A stretch of 64,000 bases of DNA. It comes from Casuarius casuarius. Its lineage: Eukaryota; Chordata; Aves; Casuariiformes; Casuariidae. Made by a program: the position numbers and the translations under genes. Of the stretch, positions 1-13,300 are shown piece after piece. The notes under the pieces were generated by a model that made no database searches, was not told the DNA's origin, and saw nothing but the letters and a program-made list of their open reading frames with translations. The stretch spans positions 2,093,233 through 2,157,232 of the forward strand of contig PTFA01000159.1 of assembly GCA_003342895.1 (NCBI GenBank), in the 5' to 3' direction. Numbering within the stretch: the stretch's first letter is position 1; each line of letters starts with the position of its first letter.

Positions 1-801
1 TCATCAGTGTTGATTAGGGCAAAATAGTAATATAAGCATTTTTATGGCATCCACTTGAGAAACATGCTCCCTCTTTTGAATATTTGTCACTCCATGGTCT
101 CATACGCATTGACTCAAACATTCTAAGATGTTTCTCGTATAAAAACTCAGCTGAAGCAGCTGTACCATGGCCCACAGAAGCAAAAGATTAAAAACATAGA
201 AGAGAGCTTGTCTAACTAACAGTTTCCCTCCTCCCCCCCACCCTTAGCCAGTTTTACTCGCTAGCCGAGATCAGAGGGAAAAAAATGTTTTGGGTATTTT
301 TCAAGGTTTTCTGTCTTGTGGGAACACAGGACTAGAAGAGACTCCCCAGATTACTGTATCCCATTTCCTACTGTCTCCGCTCCCTGAAATTCCTTAATTA
401 AGTGCTTTATTGTTATTATTGATGTTTTGCACTCTCCCCTGCTTTCTCTCGCCATTCTTAGGGGGAGGCTTTTTCCAGAAACTCAAGGGTTTCGTGACTA
501 GAAAATTTTCTCTAATTTTATTCATGGCCACTTCATTCACATTTGTTCTTGTGCCAAAGCTGTTCTTTAATTTAATTAGATAAAATCCATCTTTGGTGCT
601 TCCTCCACTAATGTATTTATATTGTTTCCCCTCTGTGCCTTTATTTTAGGAGGCTAAAAAAGACTCCTGCATGACTATAAATAGTACGAAAGGTGCAAAG
701 TGTCATGACTCCTAGAATTTGAACTGCTGAATGTGCCTTTCATGTTAATTACAAGGTTTGAGTTAGCTCTGCTGTGGGTATAAATCAGTGTAGCACCCTT
801 G

Positions 802-845
802 GCTTCAGGGGAGCTACACCAGTTCATTTTGCATGAGGCTTTGAT
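802..845. repeat. Possible fragment of an old interspersed repeat
   Basis: CTTCAGGGGAGCTACACCAG and its flanks resemble a short motif (TTCAGTGGAGTTACACCAG type) that recurs often in sauropsid genomes. The family name is not certain. Similar pieces are at 8520-8590, 10318-10350, 13095-13150, 20675-20710 and 44186-44215. Confidence 0.3.
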
Positions 846-3800
846 TGAAACACTTTAATCAGTCTAGATTGTCAACTATATTCGAGCTGTGTTCCCCACC
901 TGGAGAGGACAGATATGACTGTATTAGTACCGGAGGTTTCTAAAGGACTTGTGGTAAGTTCACTTATCCTGGAGTTCCCCAGCCCTTCAGTGCCATTCCA
1001 CCGCAGGAAAATCTCTGGAGCATGCAGAGACTTTTATTCTGTGCCCTGCTCTCCATACCGGCTGTGGGGGAGTGGCGTGCTAGATTTATGCTATCCTGGT
1101 CTTACATCAGGGAACAGCAACCTAGAGGTGTCTACAGCTAGACCTATAAATGCTAAAAGATTGGACACTGGGGATCATATGTGAAAAAGTGAATCCTACC
1201 TTCCTGTGCATTGGTTTGCCCAGTTTTAAATGACTCTGACCACCTTTCATTGGCTATTTTAATCAAACCAAGCTATACCAGGCTAAGTATTCTACTTGAA
1301 AGTAGCAGATGATGTAACTTCTGCTCAGCTTCAGGACGAGGCTCAAAGCCAAACCAGCATGTGGCATATGGAAGTAGGAAGCACGGGGAGGGCTGAGGTC
1401 CTGTTCCCAAGCAACAGGCAGGGGCATGGCTGTGACAAGCCTGCTGCTCTTCCCAGGCACTGCTTTTCCCACCACACTGTGCTGAGCCTGCAAGGCCAAC
1501 CTGGGTAGCAGCCAAGGGAGTTGTCTCACCTCCTCAGCTACCAGCCAACTTCAGCATGTACCCTACCACTAACACTACTGTTTTTCCCCCATGCTACAAA
1601 CAAACCAAGACCTCTTTTTTTTTTTCCCCACCCCCATATACACTTCACCAGAGTCATCCCATAAGATACCAAGAAAGTTTTCCTTTCAGATAATTCTGCC
1701 TGTGTTACTGGAGCAAGACCTGAAGTCCCCTTAGGACTGAGCTGAATGTGATGCTGAGTTATGTCATGCTCACATCACCCTCTGTATGTACAGTCATACC
1801 TTCTTGCTCTCTCTTGACTCGAGTAGGAAGGACTGCCATTTTCTCCATCCTAGTACTAGTTTCACACACTAGTACTTGCCCTTTTAGAAACCTCCCTTGA
1901 AAAGGCAAAAAGAGTTTATCATTTGAAAGAATAGGACTGCTAATTTAATGAGGAAGCAGAAATCTTGGTAGAGGGCTACGAAATGGCACCTGGTAAAGGT
2001 AATCCAGCCCCCGTTACTCACCTTCCTATGATGAGGAAGGGATGCTCAATGAAAATGTCAGGCAAGACACCAAGGTGAGTTAATGGATTTTTATTTCTTT
2101 GCACAGTACAGAAGTGAAGCCTTGTAAACATTTGGAACTAGAGTTGAAAACAATTCAGAGAAGGATTAAACATCCCTGTTGACAAAAAATAAGTCAGCGG
2201 CATCTATTTGAGAAATGATAAAAATTTTAAAGCTGCAAAGGTAAACTAACAAACCTTTATACAGCACAGCCGAATTCCCCCATAAACTGCAGGAAGTTAG
2301 GAAGGAATTATAAGTGATTTCATAAATACGCTCTCATAAAACAGATTAGGAGACTTTGTCTAGCCATGTGGGGGGTTGTGTAGGTTTGACCGGAAAAAGG
2401 AACCTCAGGCTGGTCCCACTGGGACGTACACCTGTTGCCTACATGACGTACCTTCTCCCCAGCTGGGGTCCATGTCAGCTTTCCAAATACTCCACGTCAA
2501 GCCAGCAGACCTGGAGATGGTGGTGCATACTCTGACAGATCCTTGACCCAACCTTCTGCTATAGACCCTAGCACAGACCTCTGTAACCCTTCTTAGTCTG
2601 CCCCTACCAGGCAGAACAGCCAGCACAGGCACACCTGTATCTCAGTGTAAAGAGGTTTAGCAAGACCCACCTGCAACCAGCACTCCAGAGCAGGGGGACT
2701 CAGCTGCAGGCCCGTTGCTGAACTTACTTCTCGTGTTTTTTTCCGAAGTTTCCAGCATTGGTGACAGGGTACTAGACACTTAGTCTGATTCCTTTTGACA
2801 GTGCTGTGACTGTGACAGAACTGTTAAAACGCAGCTTAGAAAATCTCATAGAAAAATATATATTTACTGGCAGTTTTCAGAAAAAATGTTTGAAAAAAAT
2901 TAATCAGCGTTAATGCCTGAGACAGAGGCTAGGCACCACAGCCCATCGGTTTAATGACCTTTGCAGCACGTTGCTTGCAAAGCTTTTTCTGTGCTGCTTT
3001 GAAAACAGTTGTATAGCCACTAGATCTTATTTATGGGCAGGCAAGAAGCTCTGGCTGGCCTTGTCAGTCCTCTCATCATCTTTATGGGCTCCTTACAGTC
3101 ACTAGCTGTGGAACATTAACACACTTTTATCTGTGTCAGCTTGGGTAGGAATATATTTCACACCCACCCCACCCCAGTACTTCATAAGATTAGTGCAGCC
3201 TCTTTGTCTCCTGCATCATCATTACTAGTCTGGCAAAAATAGTAAGGAAAGAAAAATACTAAAAACAATTAATAATAATACAGTGCTGAAATACCCTAAA
3301 CCTTCTGGAAAAATAACCCGAACTTCCTCACAAGTCTTTCAGAAGCAGTGAAGAGAATTATTAATTGGTCTTCCTGGGTATATGCCAAAGAGACAGACTG
3401 TTTCAAAATGGTAACTTGTTGACCTTTTCATGGGTACAAGATTATTTATCTGGCTCTCACTAAGGAAAGCTGAGGCATTGTCTGTTTAATAATGTAGTGA
3501 TGGCTTTTCAAACCTATTTTCTTTCCAAAGTAAGTTCACATATGTAATCTATGATGTCCTTTGGTTCTTTTTTACAGTGGATGTGTCCACGTCCTATTTT
3601 AATGTCTCAAAAGCATCCATTTTATCTGCAGAACAGTTTGCTTTGTGGAGAGCGCAGCCCACTTCCAAAGACTTGCAGCTTCTTGTACCTGCCTGGCCTT
3701 ATTTTTTGGAGGGCCTGACACACATGCACCTGGCATACTTCCTAAATCCAAACATATTTTTGCTGCAGAGATACAGCAAAGCACCTGTAATAGGGAAGTC

Positions 3801-4121
3801 CACAGAATCGCTGACCCCCTGGACAGTGCTGACTCTACAGTAAAAAGAAGTGATGATGCTCTCCTTTCTTTTGCTTGATAGCCTCATGGTCAAAGACCTT
3901 GCCCCAGAAGTGGGCTTCTTGGATTATAGACTCATTTTAGCCTGCAAGGCCAGGACACACAAGCCAGAGGCCTGTCTTGCTACTAGACTGGAGTCAGGCT
4001 CCATCTCACCTATCTCCTCATTATTATATTGTCTCTTATATTCCTGCACACACAGTGGCTTAGTTTCAAGAGTTAGAGAGGAAAGTGCTCGCAGACAGGA
4101 TTTCTTACAACCGTGTTGCAG

Positions 4122-4123
<2 letters not shown>

Positions 4124-4171
<48 letters not shown>
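4124..4171. repeat. (CA)24 microsatellite
   Basis: This is an uninterrupted dinucleotide array of 48 bases in FSHR intron 4. Its length makes it likely to be polymorphic. Confidence 0.97.
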
Positions 4172-4174
<3 letters not shown>

Positions 4175-6630
4175 CATGATTAGGGGACACAAAAATAAGA
4201 CTTGCTGAATGGCACTGTTTTTATCTCTGCCTCCCCTGTGTTTGCCATTTAGCAAGTACCCACAATAAGCTGATGAGGTAAGCTGTGTTCCCTGTTTCGT
4301 TGAAGTAGCTCCTACCAATTTGGCACAAAAAGAGCAGGAATGTTGCTGTATCTGCAAATAAGCAGCCAGAATCTGTCAGAAATTAGTTTTTGAAAGATTT
4401 TTTTCTCTGATGATCATGGTGCTATGTTTTCTTAAGTACTGACTCTAGTAAGCCTTCTCAAAAAGACAATTAATGTTTTGGAATGCAGCCATCAGCCATC
4501 TGAAAGCAGGTTCTTACAGAGCTGTTTATGTATGGCAGGGGGGGATTCAGTTATGACACAGATTAAGGAGGACACTTGTTTAAAGCAAGGCTACTAGGAA
4601 TGTATACATTAAGTGGTAAATATATTGATAAAACTGTCCTGCAGGAAAGAGACTCAGTAAATTGGATTATCTGCATTCTAACAAGATTATCCACTTAAAG
4701 ACCTCTGGAGAGTTGCTGGTTGAATAAAAAAGAAGGTAGATACAGACTGCAGTCTAGCTAAATATTTTTTTAGTTCTTTTTCTGCAATTAATTAAAGGAG
4801 CAGCCTCTCCTATTTCTAGTCATCCTACTGTGCCTCACTGCAATCAGTGCTTTGTACCACCTGTAGATTTATTTCAATATATAATGATTTTCAAAGATGT
4901 TCTCGTTATCATCTCATGCTGCTCAGTTTACACCAGTGCAAATTGAGCTCTGAACACTTTGGGATGACTGGGAAGATCAGAAATATGGCACCACCCAAGG
5001 CCTTGAAAGCATTTCTTCACACATCTGTGGCAAATGCCCTGCTAACCAGGGTGGCAATCTGAGATGTTTACCACTAGAGTAAACGGAGCGAGTTACCACT
5101 AGAAATAGTGTTTGAATAGCATATTTTAGAGTACCATGGCCCTTCATTGTGAAACATGTGGATCAAGCTTTGATTGGGAAAGTAGTGTAGAGAGGAAAGC
5201 TTTTCAGGTCTTCTCCTGAGCCCTACAACAGCCACACGCTAATTGGCAGCAGTTTGTTTCATCATTTAATTATTAAACCAAATGCATGCTATAAATTGTA
5301 TTTAACAAGTGTCTCTTAGAAAGAACTGCATGCATTTTTCGACTCATGACTCATTTAAAATGAAAGGCAGCCTTTCAGCTAAAATCTTGTACATCTCTAG
5401 TAATTTAGAGAGTGTGTTTTAAAATACCGTAAGGGTGGAGTTGCAGGTTCTTCTATTGCTTCTAATATTTTTTGGCTAATTCCTTTCATGAAGTATAAGT
5501 GCAAAAGTACTTTAAATAATAACGACCTTTTGAAATCCACTTGCTTCATTAATCATGCCTTCTATTTAACTATATGTAATAGTTTTTTGCAAGGGCATTT
5601 CTGTAGAGCTCTCTCGGTGACACGAGAGCTGTGATTTTTAAGCTAATGCAATATCAGACCATTTAGACTCCCAGGATGAAATAGTCATTACATTTCAGCA
5701 GCTTCCCCAAACTGGCTTCTTGAATATTCAGTACACTTCTTTTATTTTTTTTCCTACATATAAAGCAATGCTTTTGGTTTTAAAATTAGACAGATGACAA
5801 GCTGGTTTTTCAATGTGAATGCCTGAGAATATCCAGATATCACTTCAGAGAGCTCAGATCAGTACTTATGCAAGTGAATGACTATTTTATGGACATACAT
5901 GTCACTCTTAGTGCCCAAATGTAGAAACTGGTTGTCATGTTTAGGTGGTCGGTTTCAGTTCGGTCCATGAAACCTGAAAGGTCTTTCATCAGCTCTCCTG
6001 AGAGAATCTAGGTTCATAATAAACATAAAATAAATGGTGTAACTTTTTTCCAGTCTGAGTGCCTTTTATCATCGTTTAATTATTCAGGGTAAATCTGCAA
6101 AAAAATCACATCCAGTAAGAGAAAACTATTGTTCTGTTTCAGTGCCAAGATAAAAAATGCCTTCTATATACTGCTAATGTGCTTCTTAAGGAATCAATAT
6201 TCTCAGTAAAAGGTTACCTTCTCTATCAGCTCACATATTAAAGATACAAAGAGATAATTAACCTTTAAGGAACCCAAATTTTCTCTTTGTTGATAGTGTC
6301 AGAATGGTAATGAGACATTTTGGTGGTTGAGGCATCTCCCAGCCCCTTGGAGCCCTGCTCCTTTGGGCTACCGGCACTTCCTGGGGCAGGCTCACAGTCC
6401 CTCCTTTTGACCATCAGCAACGACCAGCCGTCTCCTTCTGCGCAGCAATAACGTTTGCCACTTCTGTGTGCTTGCTCGTGTTATTGATAACCATATTGAC
6501 TTAAATAAGACCTGGTGCGGCTTTGCTGGTGTCCGTGGCCCGGTTTCCTCACTGCCCCAGAAGGAACACCGGCGTTGGTGTTTCTGAGCCGCCATGTTTG
6601 GTGGGCACGCACCACAACCACGCTGCACGC

Positions 6631-6762
6631 CATCAGCAATGTCATGGAAGGTGGGAGGTCTTTTCAGCCCTAAATATTGAGGCTCAGTCCCGTTTCCATC
6701 GGCAATGTCATGGAAGGTGGGAGGTCGTTTCAGCCCTAAATATTGAGGCTCAGTCCCGTTTC
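6631..6762. repeat. 66-bp tandem duplication, two copies
   Basis: Copy 1 is 6631-6696 and copy 2 is 6697-6762. They differ at two positions (catcAgc/catcGgc and ggtcTttt/ggtcGttt). The unit is a multiple of three, so frames stay open across both copies on both strands, but neither frame resembles a known protein. The surrounding 6,380-6,800 is GC- and CpG-richer than the rest of intron 4. Confidence 0.95.
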
Positions 6763-7288
6763 CAGTGAAACAAACTGCGGAAACATCATGTATGTTCACT
6801 TCCTCGCTCTCTAAGGTGCTAGCAAATAAAGCATTCTAGTTTTCTCTCATTTTATGAAGTGATGTTATTTCTAATGGAATTACTGTATCTGCTATTCAAA
6901 TAGAAGGTTAAAATTGTGGTAAATTGATTTGTACTTTTTTCTTAAAAGAGCTACTATGAAAATAATTATTCTGTGTCAGTGCAATTGACTTCTTAAAGTA
7001 TCATTAGGAAATTAATACAGGAGCTGTTTGAGATCATCAAGAGGGATTATGGAATTATCCAAAGTATGGTTTCATTGTTAGCTTCAATGGGGGCAGAATT
7101 TAGCTTGTTCTTTTGAGAAAAACCCATTCATATTACAATGTGGAGTTTCCTTGGGCAACTCCTGCATATGTGGCTGAAGTTTACCTTTTGTGGCTGCCAT
7201 TTTAAGTCCAATGTGTTTTCTTCTTTGTTAATTATTGCTTCACTCCTGGGACAGCACTAATAATCTTCATTTGTTCTCTCTTCCTTAG

Positions 7289-7360
7289 GTTAATATCAAA
7301 CACTGGCCTTAGGTTTTTACCTGCTCTCCGTAAGGTTCAGTCTTTCCAGAAAGTTTTGCT
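7289..7360 (+). CDS. FSHR: FSHR exon 5 (leucine-rich repeat)
   Basis: This 72-nt exon is preceded by a pyrimidine-rich tract ending CTTAG and followed by GTAAGT. Its first base completes a split codon, and it then reads [20 protein letters not shown] followed by KVL plus two bases of a Leu codon. This is one LRR beta-strand/loop/helix unit of the hormone-binding horseshoe. LISNTG and the QKVLL end match the FSHR family. [12 protein letters not shown] differs in several places from the human exon, consistent with a diverged sauropsid copy. Confidence 0.95.
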
Positions 7361-10300
7361 GTAAGTGTTAATGTCCGTTTTTAACTTTTTAGAAGCTCCA
7401 TTTGAATGTTCTACTGTTCGAACAAAATCTTTCAAAATGTGAGTCCCCTTGTGTTCATTTACTAGCTTTATGATAGCCTTTTAGGTTGTAATTCTGTAGG
7501 CATTGGTGATAATTCGGCCTAAAAGGTCTCAGTATTCTCTGGGTCTCCTTTCCACAAAGTGGTGTAGATGATTGCATTTTACAGGCAACTCTTCCTTTCA
7601 CTGTGTTAGCAGCGTACAGCTAGATGGCCCAGGAGACTGATAACAGACTTCTAGTTCACCAATTGCAATTCAATCCTGGCTCGTGGTAGTGGAAATTTGT
7701 TGGCATCTGGTGACAGTTCTCTGGCCTGCGTGGAAAGAGTCGCTGATCTCAGTCCTGTTTTCAGTGGACAGATGGCCACATCGCAGAAAACAAAACAAAC
7801 CACAAGAAAATATCCCTAGCATGTCATTTTTTTGACTGGCAGTAAAACTGTCCAGGAATGAAATATTGCTATGGAAAATTCCGGTGCCAATAGTGAAAAA
7901 ATATTTGTGTGAAATTTTGTGTGAAAGCAGACACTTTTTTGTAAAAACTGCATATAATGCAAAAATTTTTTTTTTCCACTGACAAAGATCTTGGCAGAAA
8001 TTTTCAATCAATTCTTTATATAGTTGCACACAGAAAAGCTAGGAAATAAACAGGTATTTCTTATCTTCCTTAAGTTAAGATATATTAGAAATTTTGAAAT
8101 TTTTGAATCTTTAAAAAGGATTTTTGAACCTTTGATTAGAAGATTTCAATCTGTGGGAATATTAATCCTGCAATTATCTTAGTAATGGCCATGAATATAA
8201 ATAAAAATATATAGAAAAATTAGAGATGTCTGTATATTGTATACATGCATATACTTTAAGAAATAAATTTGTGTAATATGCTTGAAGTATGTAGTGTTGG
8301 GAACTGCACTTTAGGGCTCTGCAAAACCATAAAGCAAATGCAACAGATGCAGAGCTACAGAACGTTGTTGCTATATGCCTTTGGGATTATTATCAGTCTT
8401 AGCTAGATTTGAATTATTGTGGCCTGGTGGACAAGGGTTTTTCTTTTCAGGTGAAATTCCTCCCTTTCTATAAAGCTAACTAGGCCTTGACACTGCTTAA
8501 GTCACAAAACAGATCTTGGTTCAAACCCTGGCCCCACTGAGGTCAATAAGAAAATTCCTGTTGGCTTAAGTTGTCCCAAGATTTAAATCCCAAAGACAGA
8601 TCTTCATGGGTTATTGATATTTGTAAAGGCCTTGTACTTAGGACAGAGGTAAATTTTGCTTCTACTGATGCTGCGCCCTCTCTTCGTATTCCTAACTCTG
8701 TTGATTTCAATTTGCAGAACAAGGTTTCTGTTTAACTCTCAGTTAATGAAGTGTTGTGGCCATATTTAACTGTCAGTATGAGATAATTCTGGAACTGCAT
8801 TTAATTTCAAGCTTTGCAGATAATTCATTTTGTTCCCTGCTCTCCAACAGAAACAGCATGAAAACAACCATATTCCCAGTCTAAATTATGAGTAATACTG
8901 TTTAACTTCTTTGAGGTCTATTTTGAGCAAGCAACAGAATGTCTATCTGCAGTTCTTTTTTTATATCAGTCAAAACTGCTGAAAGACTGAAATGAATACT
9001 TGTCAGTTCAACAAACTCAATTGACAGGGGTCCCACATCTTAAGTTCTTAAGCACATACAAAGCTTATAAGCCACCCCGTCGACACTGGCAGGGGAATTA
9101 TTCATAGGCTTTTAGGTACCCTGCTGAATCAGGCCAAAAAGACTAACAGCTTTTCATTCTAGGTGGGAGGCCAAGAGAGGCATCGCTTCACAGCCCCTCC
9201 ACTTGCATTTTCTGGATAGTATATTTTCTAGAGGGGCTCCTTTCTCCATGTCTGGGTTCTCAGACCCAAGCTTTTGTATGTTCTAATGGCTTAAGCTTGT
9301 TTGGGATGAAGGTGTAGGGGTGTGGAGAACAACAGTTTGGAAATGTTTGACTTCGGTCTTTTTTATGAGTAAGGTTTGTGCTCTGCAGATGAAATGTCCT
9401 AGAAACTTTAATCATTATCCTTTGCATGAAATAGTTCCTCAGATTGAATGTAAGGAAAAATACATTTGGTGTTTGAAATATCTTTTCTCATTGAAAGGAG
9501 GTACAAAAAGGTATATTTTATTTTTCAGAGACATTCAAGACAATATCAATATACGTACAATTGAAAGCAATTCATTCATGGGCCTGAGTTCTGAAAGTGT
9601 GATTATGTGAGTAAGAAATAACAAATCCATTATTTTCCTTGTTTTCTCGTTTCATTTCCAGAATAGGGTCAACAAAACCTTATTTATTTCTGAGGGATGG
9701 GCACTATTCTGTAGGCTTCCAAAATCAATTTGAGATTTTAGACTTTTCCCCTGTCCCTGAAATCTGTGTGTTCTGTTTTCCTGCTATGAAGACTGAATGC
9801 TTTTGTGGTTTATTTTATTCTAATCCTGCTCTTTATTTTAGAACTACAGCATAGAGCAAATGTAGTAATTACTGATACCAAGGTTAAACATATTCCACCT
9901 ACAACAACAATTCCATGTGATTCACATTTTGTTTAAAAGGATGTTGTGCCTCATAAATATTTACAGTCAGATACATCATTCAAAGACGTTTATTACTCGG
10001 GCAAAATATATGTAGATACTGTGGAAATATGGTATATTTATACACAATGTTAATGCATTGATACAGGCCAGTTCACAATGCAGTTTCATGCTGTGTAGTT
10101 AGATGTCTTTTCATCTGACTTGAACAGTCATGTTTTTTAATGAACTATCTGGATTCTTTGATCCTTTCTGTTGGTATACCAAAATGTACTATTTGCTTAC
10201 TAACAAGCTACCTTAATTTCACCTAGCCAGACGACAGACTGGAAAAACTTCCTGCTGTGATATGTAGTTTACCTCAGATACCAAAGCAGACGAGCAGGAT

Positions 10301-13300
10301 TTGCTTGACTGATTGGACTTGCATTGATTTTGGTGGGAGCAGGGTCAGACCATCAGTGCTTGGAGATTGCCCGAAATAGGCTAATAACAAGTCACTTCAC
10401 TATTATCTCTCCTTTTCCCCCATCAGTTATCAGCGCTTGCTGTCTATGTCATATTCCCTGAAGTTTTAAACACACGCACACACACACACATACGCACACC
10501 CCTGAGATATTCACACAGTTTTCTCAAACGTGTTCAAGTAACAATGCTCCAAATGTATTGCTTTGTCCTTTCTCTTAAAATGATAATATTTGCCATTCTT
10601 ATGGAACTTTGTTTTGCCAGAGCACTGCGCAACAAGTACCTTATTTATTTCCATAATGCTACTAAGCAATGAGATAAATATGCAAGATTTTTATTGTGTT
10701 TTGATCTCTCTATGCCACTCAAGCAGCATGAAATTGGCTTTTCCTCCCTCCCCAGGCCCTCCCAGGGCCTGTATGCTTACTACCTTGGCACTGCGGGATA
10801 CTGCTCTCAGATAGTGTTCAGGCTGCCGATCTGCTGCCAAAATTGGCCCGAGGGGATCCTTCCTCTTCCAGCTGCTTCGCCTGCCTCCTGCAACAGTCCC
10901 CGAGTCCTGCTGCCGCCGGAGGGTGCAGGAGCAGCACTGAGGACCTCTGCCTGCAGCCGGGTGAGGGCTCTGTAAGCAGCCCTGGCCACCAAGTGTCTCG
11001 TCAAACTATGGCCTCACCCTCCCGTAGTTCTCTCCCTGGGACAGGGGCCCTCTTTGTGGTCTTTGGGCAATGCTAGTCCCTGATTAGGCTTTCTTTGTGC
11101 TATAACGAAGAAGGACTTTCCTCATTTTAGAGTCAAACTTGTTGTTCTGTACAAAATTGAAGTCACTATGCAATACTACGGAAACTTACTGTTGCAAAAG
11201 CAGTAATTTGTGAAACCAGGCATGTCAAAGTAGCATTAAAAACCTGGGACCCATTACCACCGCCACACTCTGGGAAACACTCTGGGTCTGCCAATATGAG
11301 CAGGTTTAGTTGTGGCATGCTCCAAGCACATTTAAGCCAGGAACTGGATTGCATCTAATCTTATGCTTTGCATGGGATCAGCACAGACGGAAACTGTAGA
11401 TATATTTTGTAAAGTCATAGAAATTTATGGAAGAAATTTACCTTGCTTCCAGGCCTGCATGCCATTTAGAGCCTAGCATAGAGCTTTCCTAAATTAAGGT
11501 GTAAATAGTACCTCAGAGGCAGTGGCCTCTGGCACTTGGTGAATTTAAAATTGTGTTTAAATATAGCACTATAGCCATGAAATGGTAACCAAAAGCATAG
11601 AGGGCCAAGCTCTGGATCTCTCCATCAATTTGCACTTGTTATTAAAGTAAGACTTCCATTTTATTCAGTGCAGCTAGTAAGGATGCTGATTTAAGTGAGA
11701 AAAGAATTTGTCTCCGTAGAAAGCTGTCCAGGTAACAACTGAGCAAGAGTTATAGTAAGACCTCAGGAGTCAGGTAGAATCTTTGCTCTTTTTACTACTT
11801 GGATGCAATTTGCCAGGTGACAGCAGAGTGTAGTCCAACACTGCATGGCGACAGTAATGGCTTGACTTTATGGCATTGGTATCTCATTGCATTAACATCA
11901 TGTTCAGTGAGAGAATGCAGTAAGTGCTAAAACAGTGATTAAAATCATATATATCAGCCTGGCAGCTGTGAATGGGTAAGATCAATGTAATATAATAAAT
12001 GTTTCAAATGCTATAAGCAGGGGCATGTCTCTCCTCTTTGCCTGCTCATTCACGTCTAATAGTGCTTGCAAGTGAAGGGGATGGTGACAGTTTTCCTGAT
12101 CTGATCTGACACACATTATAGACATAGAGCTATGCACATCTGCCTTTCATGGTCAGAAGGGTAATCTTTTCAGCCAAGCCCATAATTGATTTTCATGTTG
12201 ACCTTAGCTCACCATCTCGGACCTTAGATAAGTGGGTCACTTGCATGCTCAGCTTTCAGTGTGAATTAGAAATAAAATGTCCAGGTTTGGTGACAGTTTA
12301 ATTAAATCATTCCATTTTTGCCATCAATCAGACCTGTCATTCTGTGCTGGAGAGGGTGTGAGTTGCAAAGTGACACTTAAAAGGAGATGAAAGATTACAC
12401 TATATAAATGATAAATATAACTGACCTGAGTGTAAATTTTTTGGACCATGAAGGGAACAGGGGGAAGGACATTAAACATTAATTAGTTAATGCACTACAG
12501 TAAAAGCTTGGCAGAAAGCCCCAGGAGTTTTAGTTCACAGATTCACTACCTGTTTCTTCTCTCACAGGCAAGAGCTCAGAGGCGTTGGGGTTAGGGGCAG
12601 GGGAGCAGCCAGGGAGTGTAATTTGGAGAGACAGCAGATACAGAAGGAATTCAGCCGCCTAGCTGGCAATTTCTGCACCACTGCCACCCCAATGCATCCT
12701 GCCCTGCTTAGTCGCAGGCAGCCTCTTCTCCACCAGCACGCTCTGGGGAAGTTAGACCACCAGCACAGGGACTCAGCAGCAGTAGTGTGTGGCACGTTTC
12801 CATGAGGAACTATCTGGTAGAGGAGACTTCTCTGTAGATGTTTTGCTGCTTTTAGCCACCTTCCCCTTTCCCAGTTCTCACTTCTCCCTGGTGTTTATTC
12901 TGGGGTCTTCACAGTTCTGGAGGCAAGTGGAAACACTCACTGGAGCAGCTGCTCTCTTCCATTTATTTCCTGGGCTTCTCATGCCTTCCTCTTTTATGTA
13001 GTAATTGGCAAAGGATAAGCTGTGACCTTGTGTTTCATAAGCATTTTGAAGATATGAAGTGTAAATAGCCCCGAGAGGAACAGTAGGAAAGATTCTGATC
13101 TCATTCATTCTGTATGAATTCAATCTGGAATAGCTTCACTGATTTTACTGTAGGCTTCCCAGGAAAGCGAGGGGCAGAACCATACCCAAATCCATGTAGC
13201 TATTGTTTCTAACTTTGGTTCAAAAACTTACTCTGTGTATCATTTCTAATGATAATGCTGATCTGTCCTATTCAGATCTGTACTCTGCAAATCCTTCTTG

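Larger units (their letters stand above)
1..7288 (+). other. FSHR: FSHR intron 4 (3' part)
   Basis: This noncoding stretch precedes exon 5. I searched it for exon 4 (the repeat before LISNTG) and found no match with flanking splice sites. It contains a (CA)n microsatellite, a 66-bp tandem duplication in a GC-richer patch, and one fragment of an old interspersed-repeat type near 780-845. No other gene is supported. Confidence 0.8.

Noticed and set aside
3577..3843. 88-codon plus-strand frame preceded by TTTTTTACAG, considered as FSHR exon 4
   Set aside because: Translation has no leucine-rich-repeat pattern and does not match the FSHR repeat preceding exon 5. No donor site follows in a compatible phase.
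4073..4357. Minus-strand frames encoding Cys-Val repeats
   Set aside because: They are translations of the (CA)24 microsatellite.
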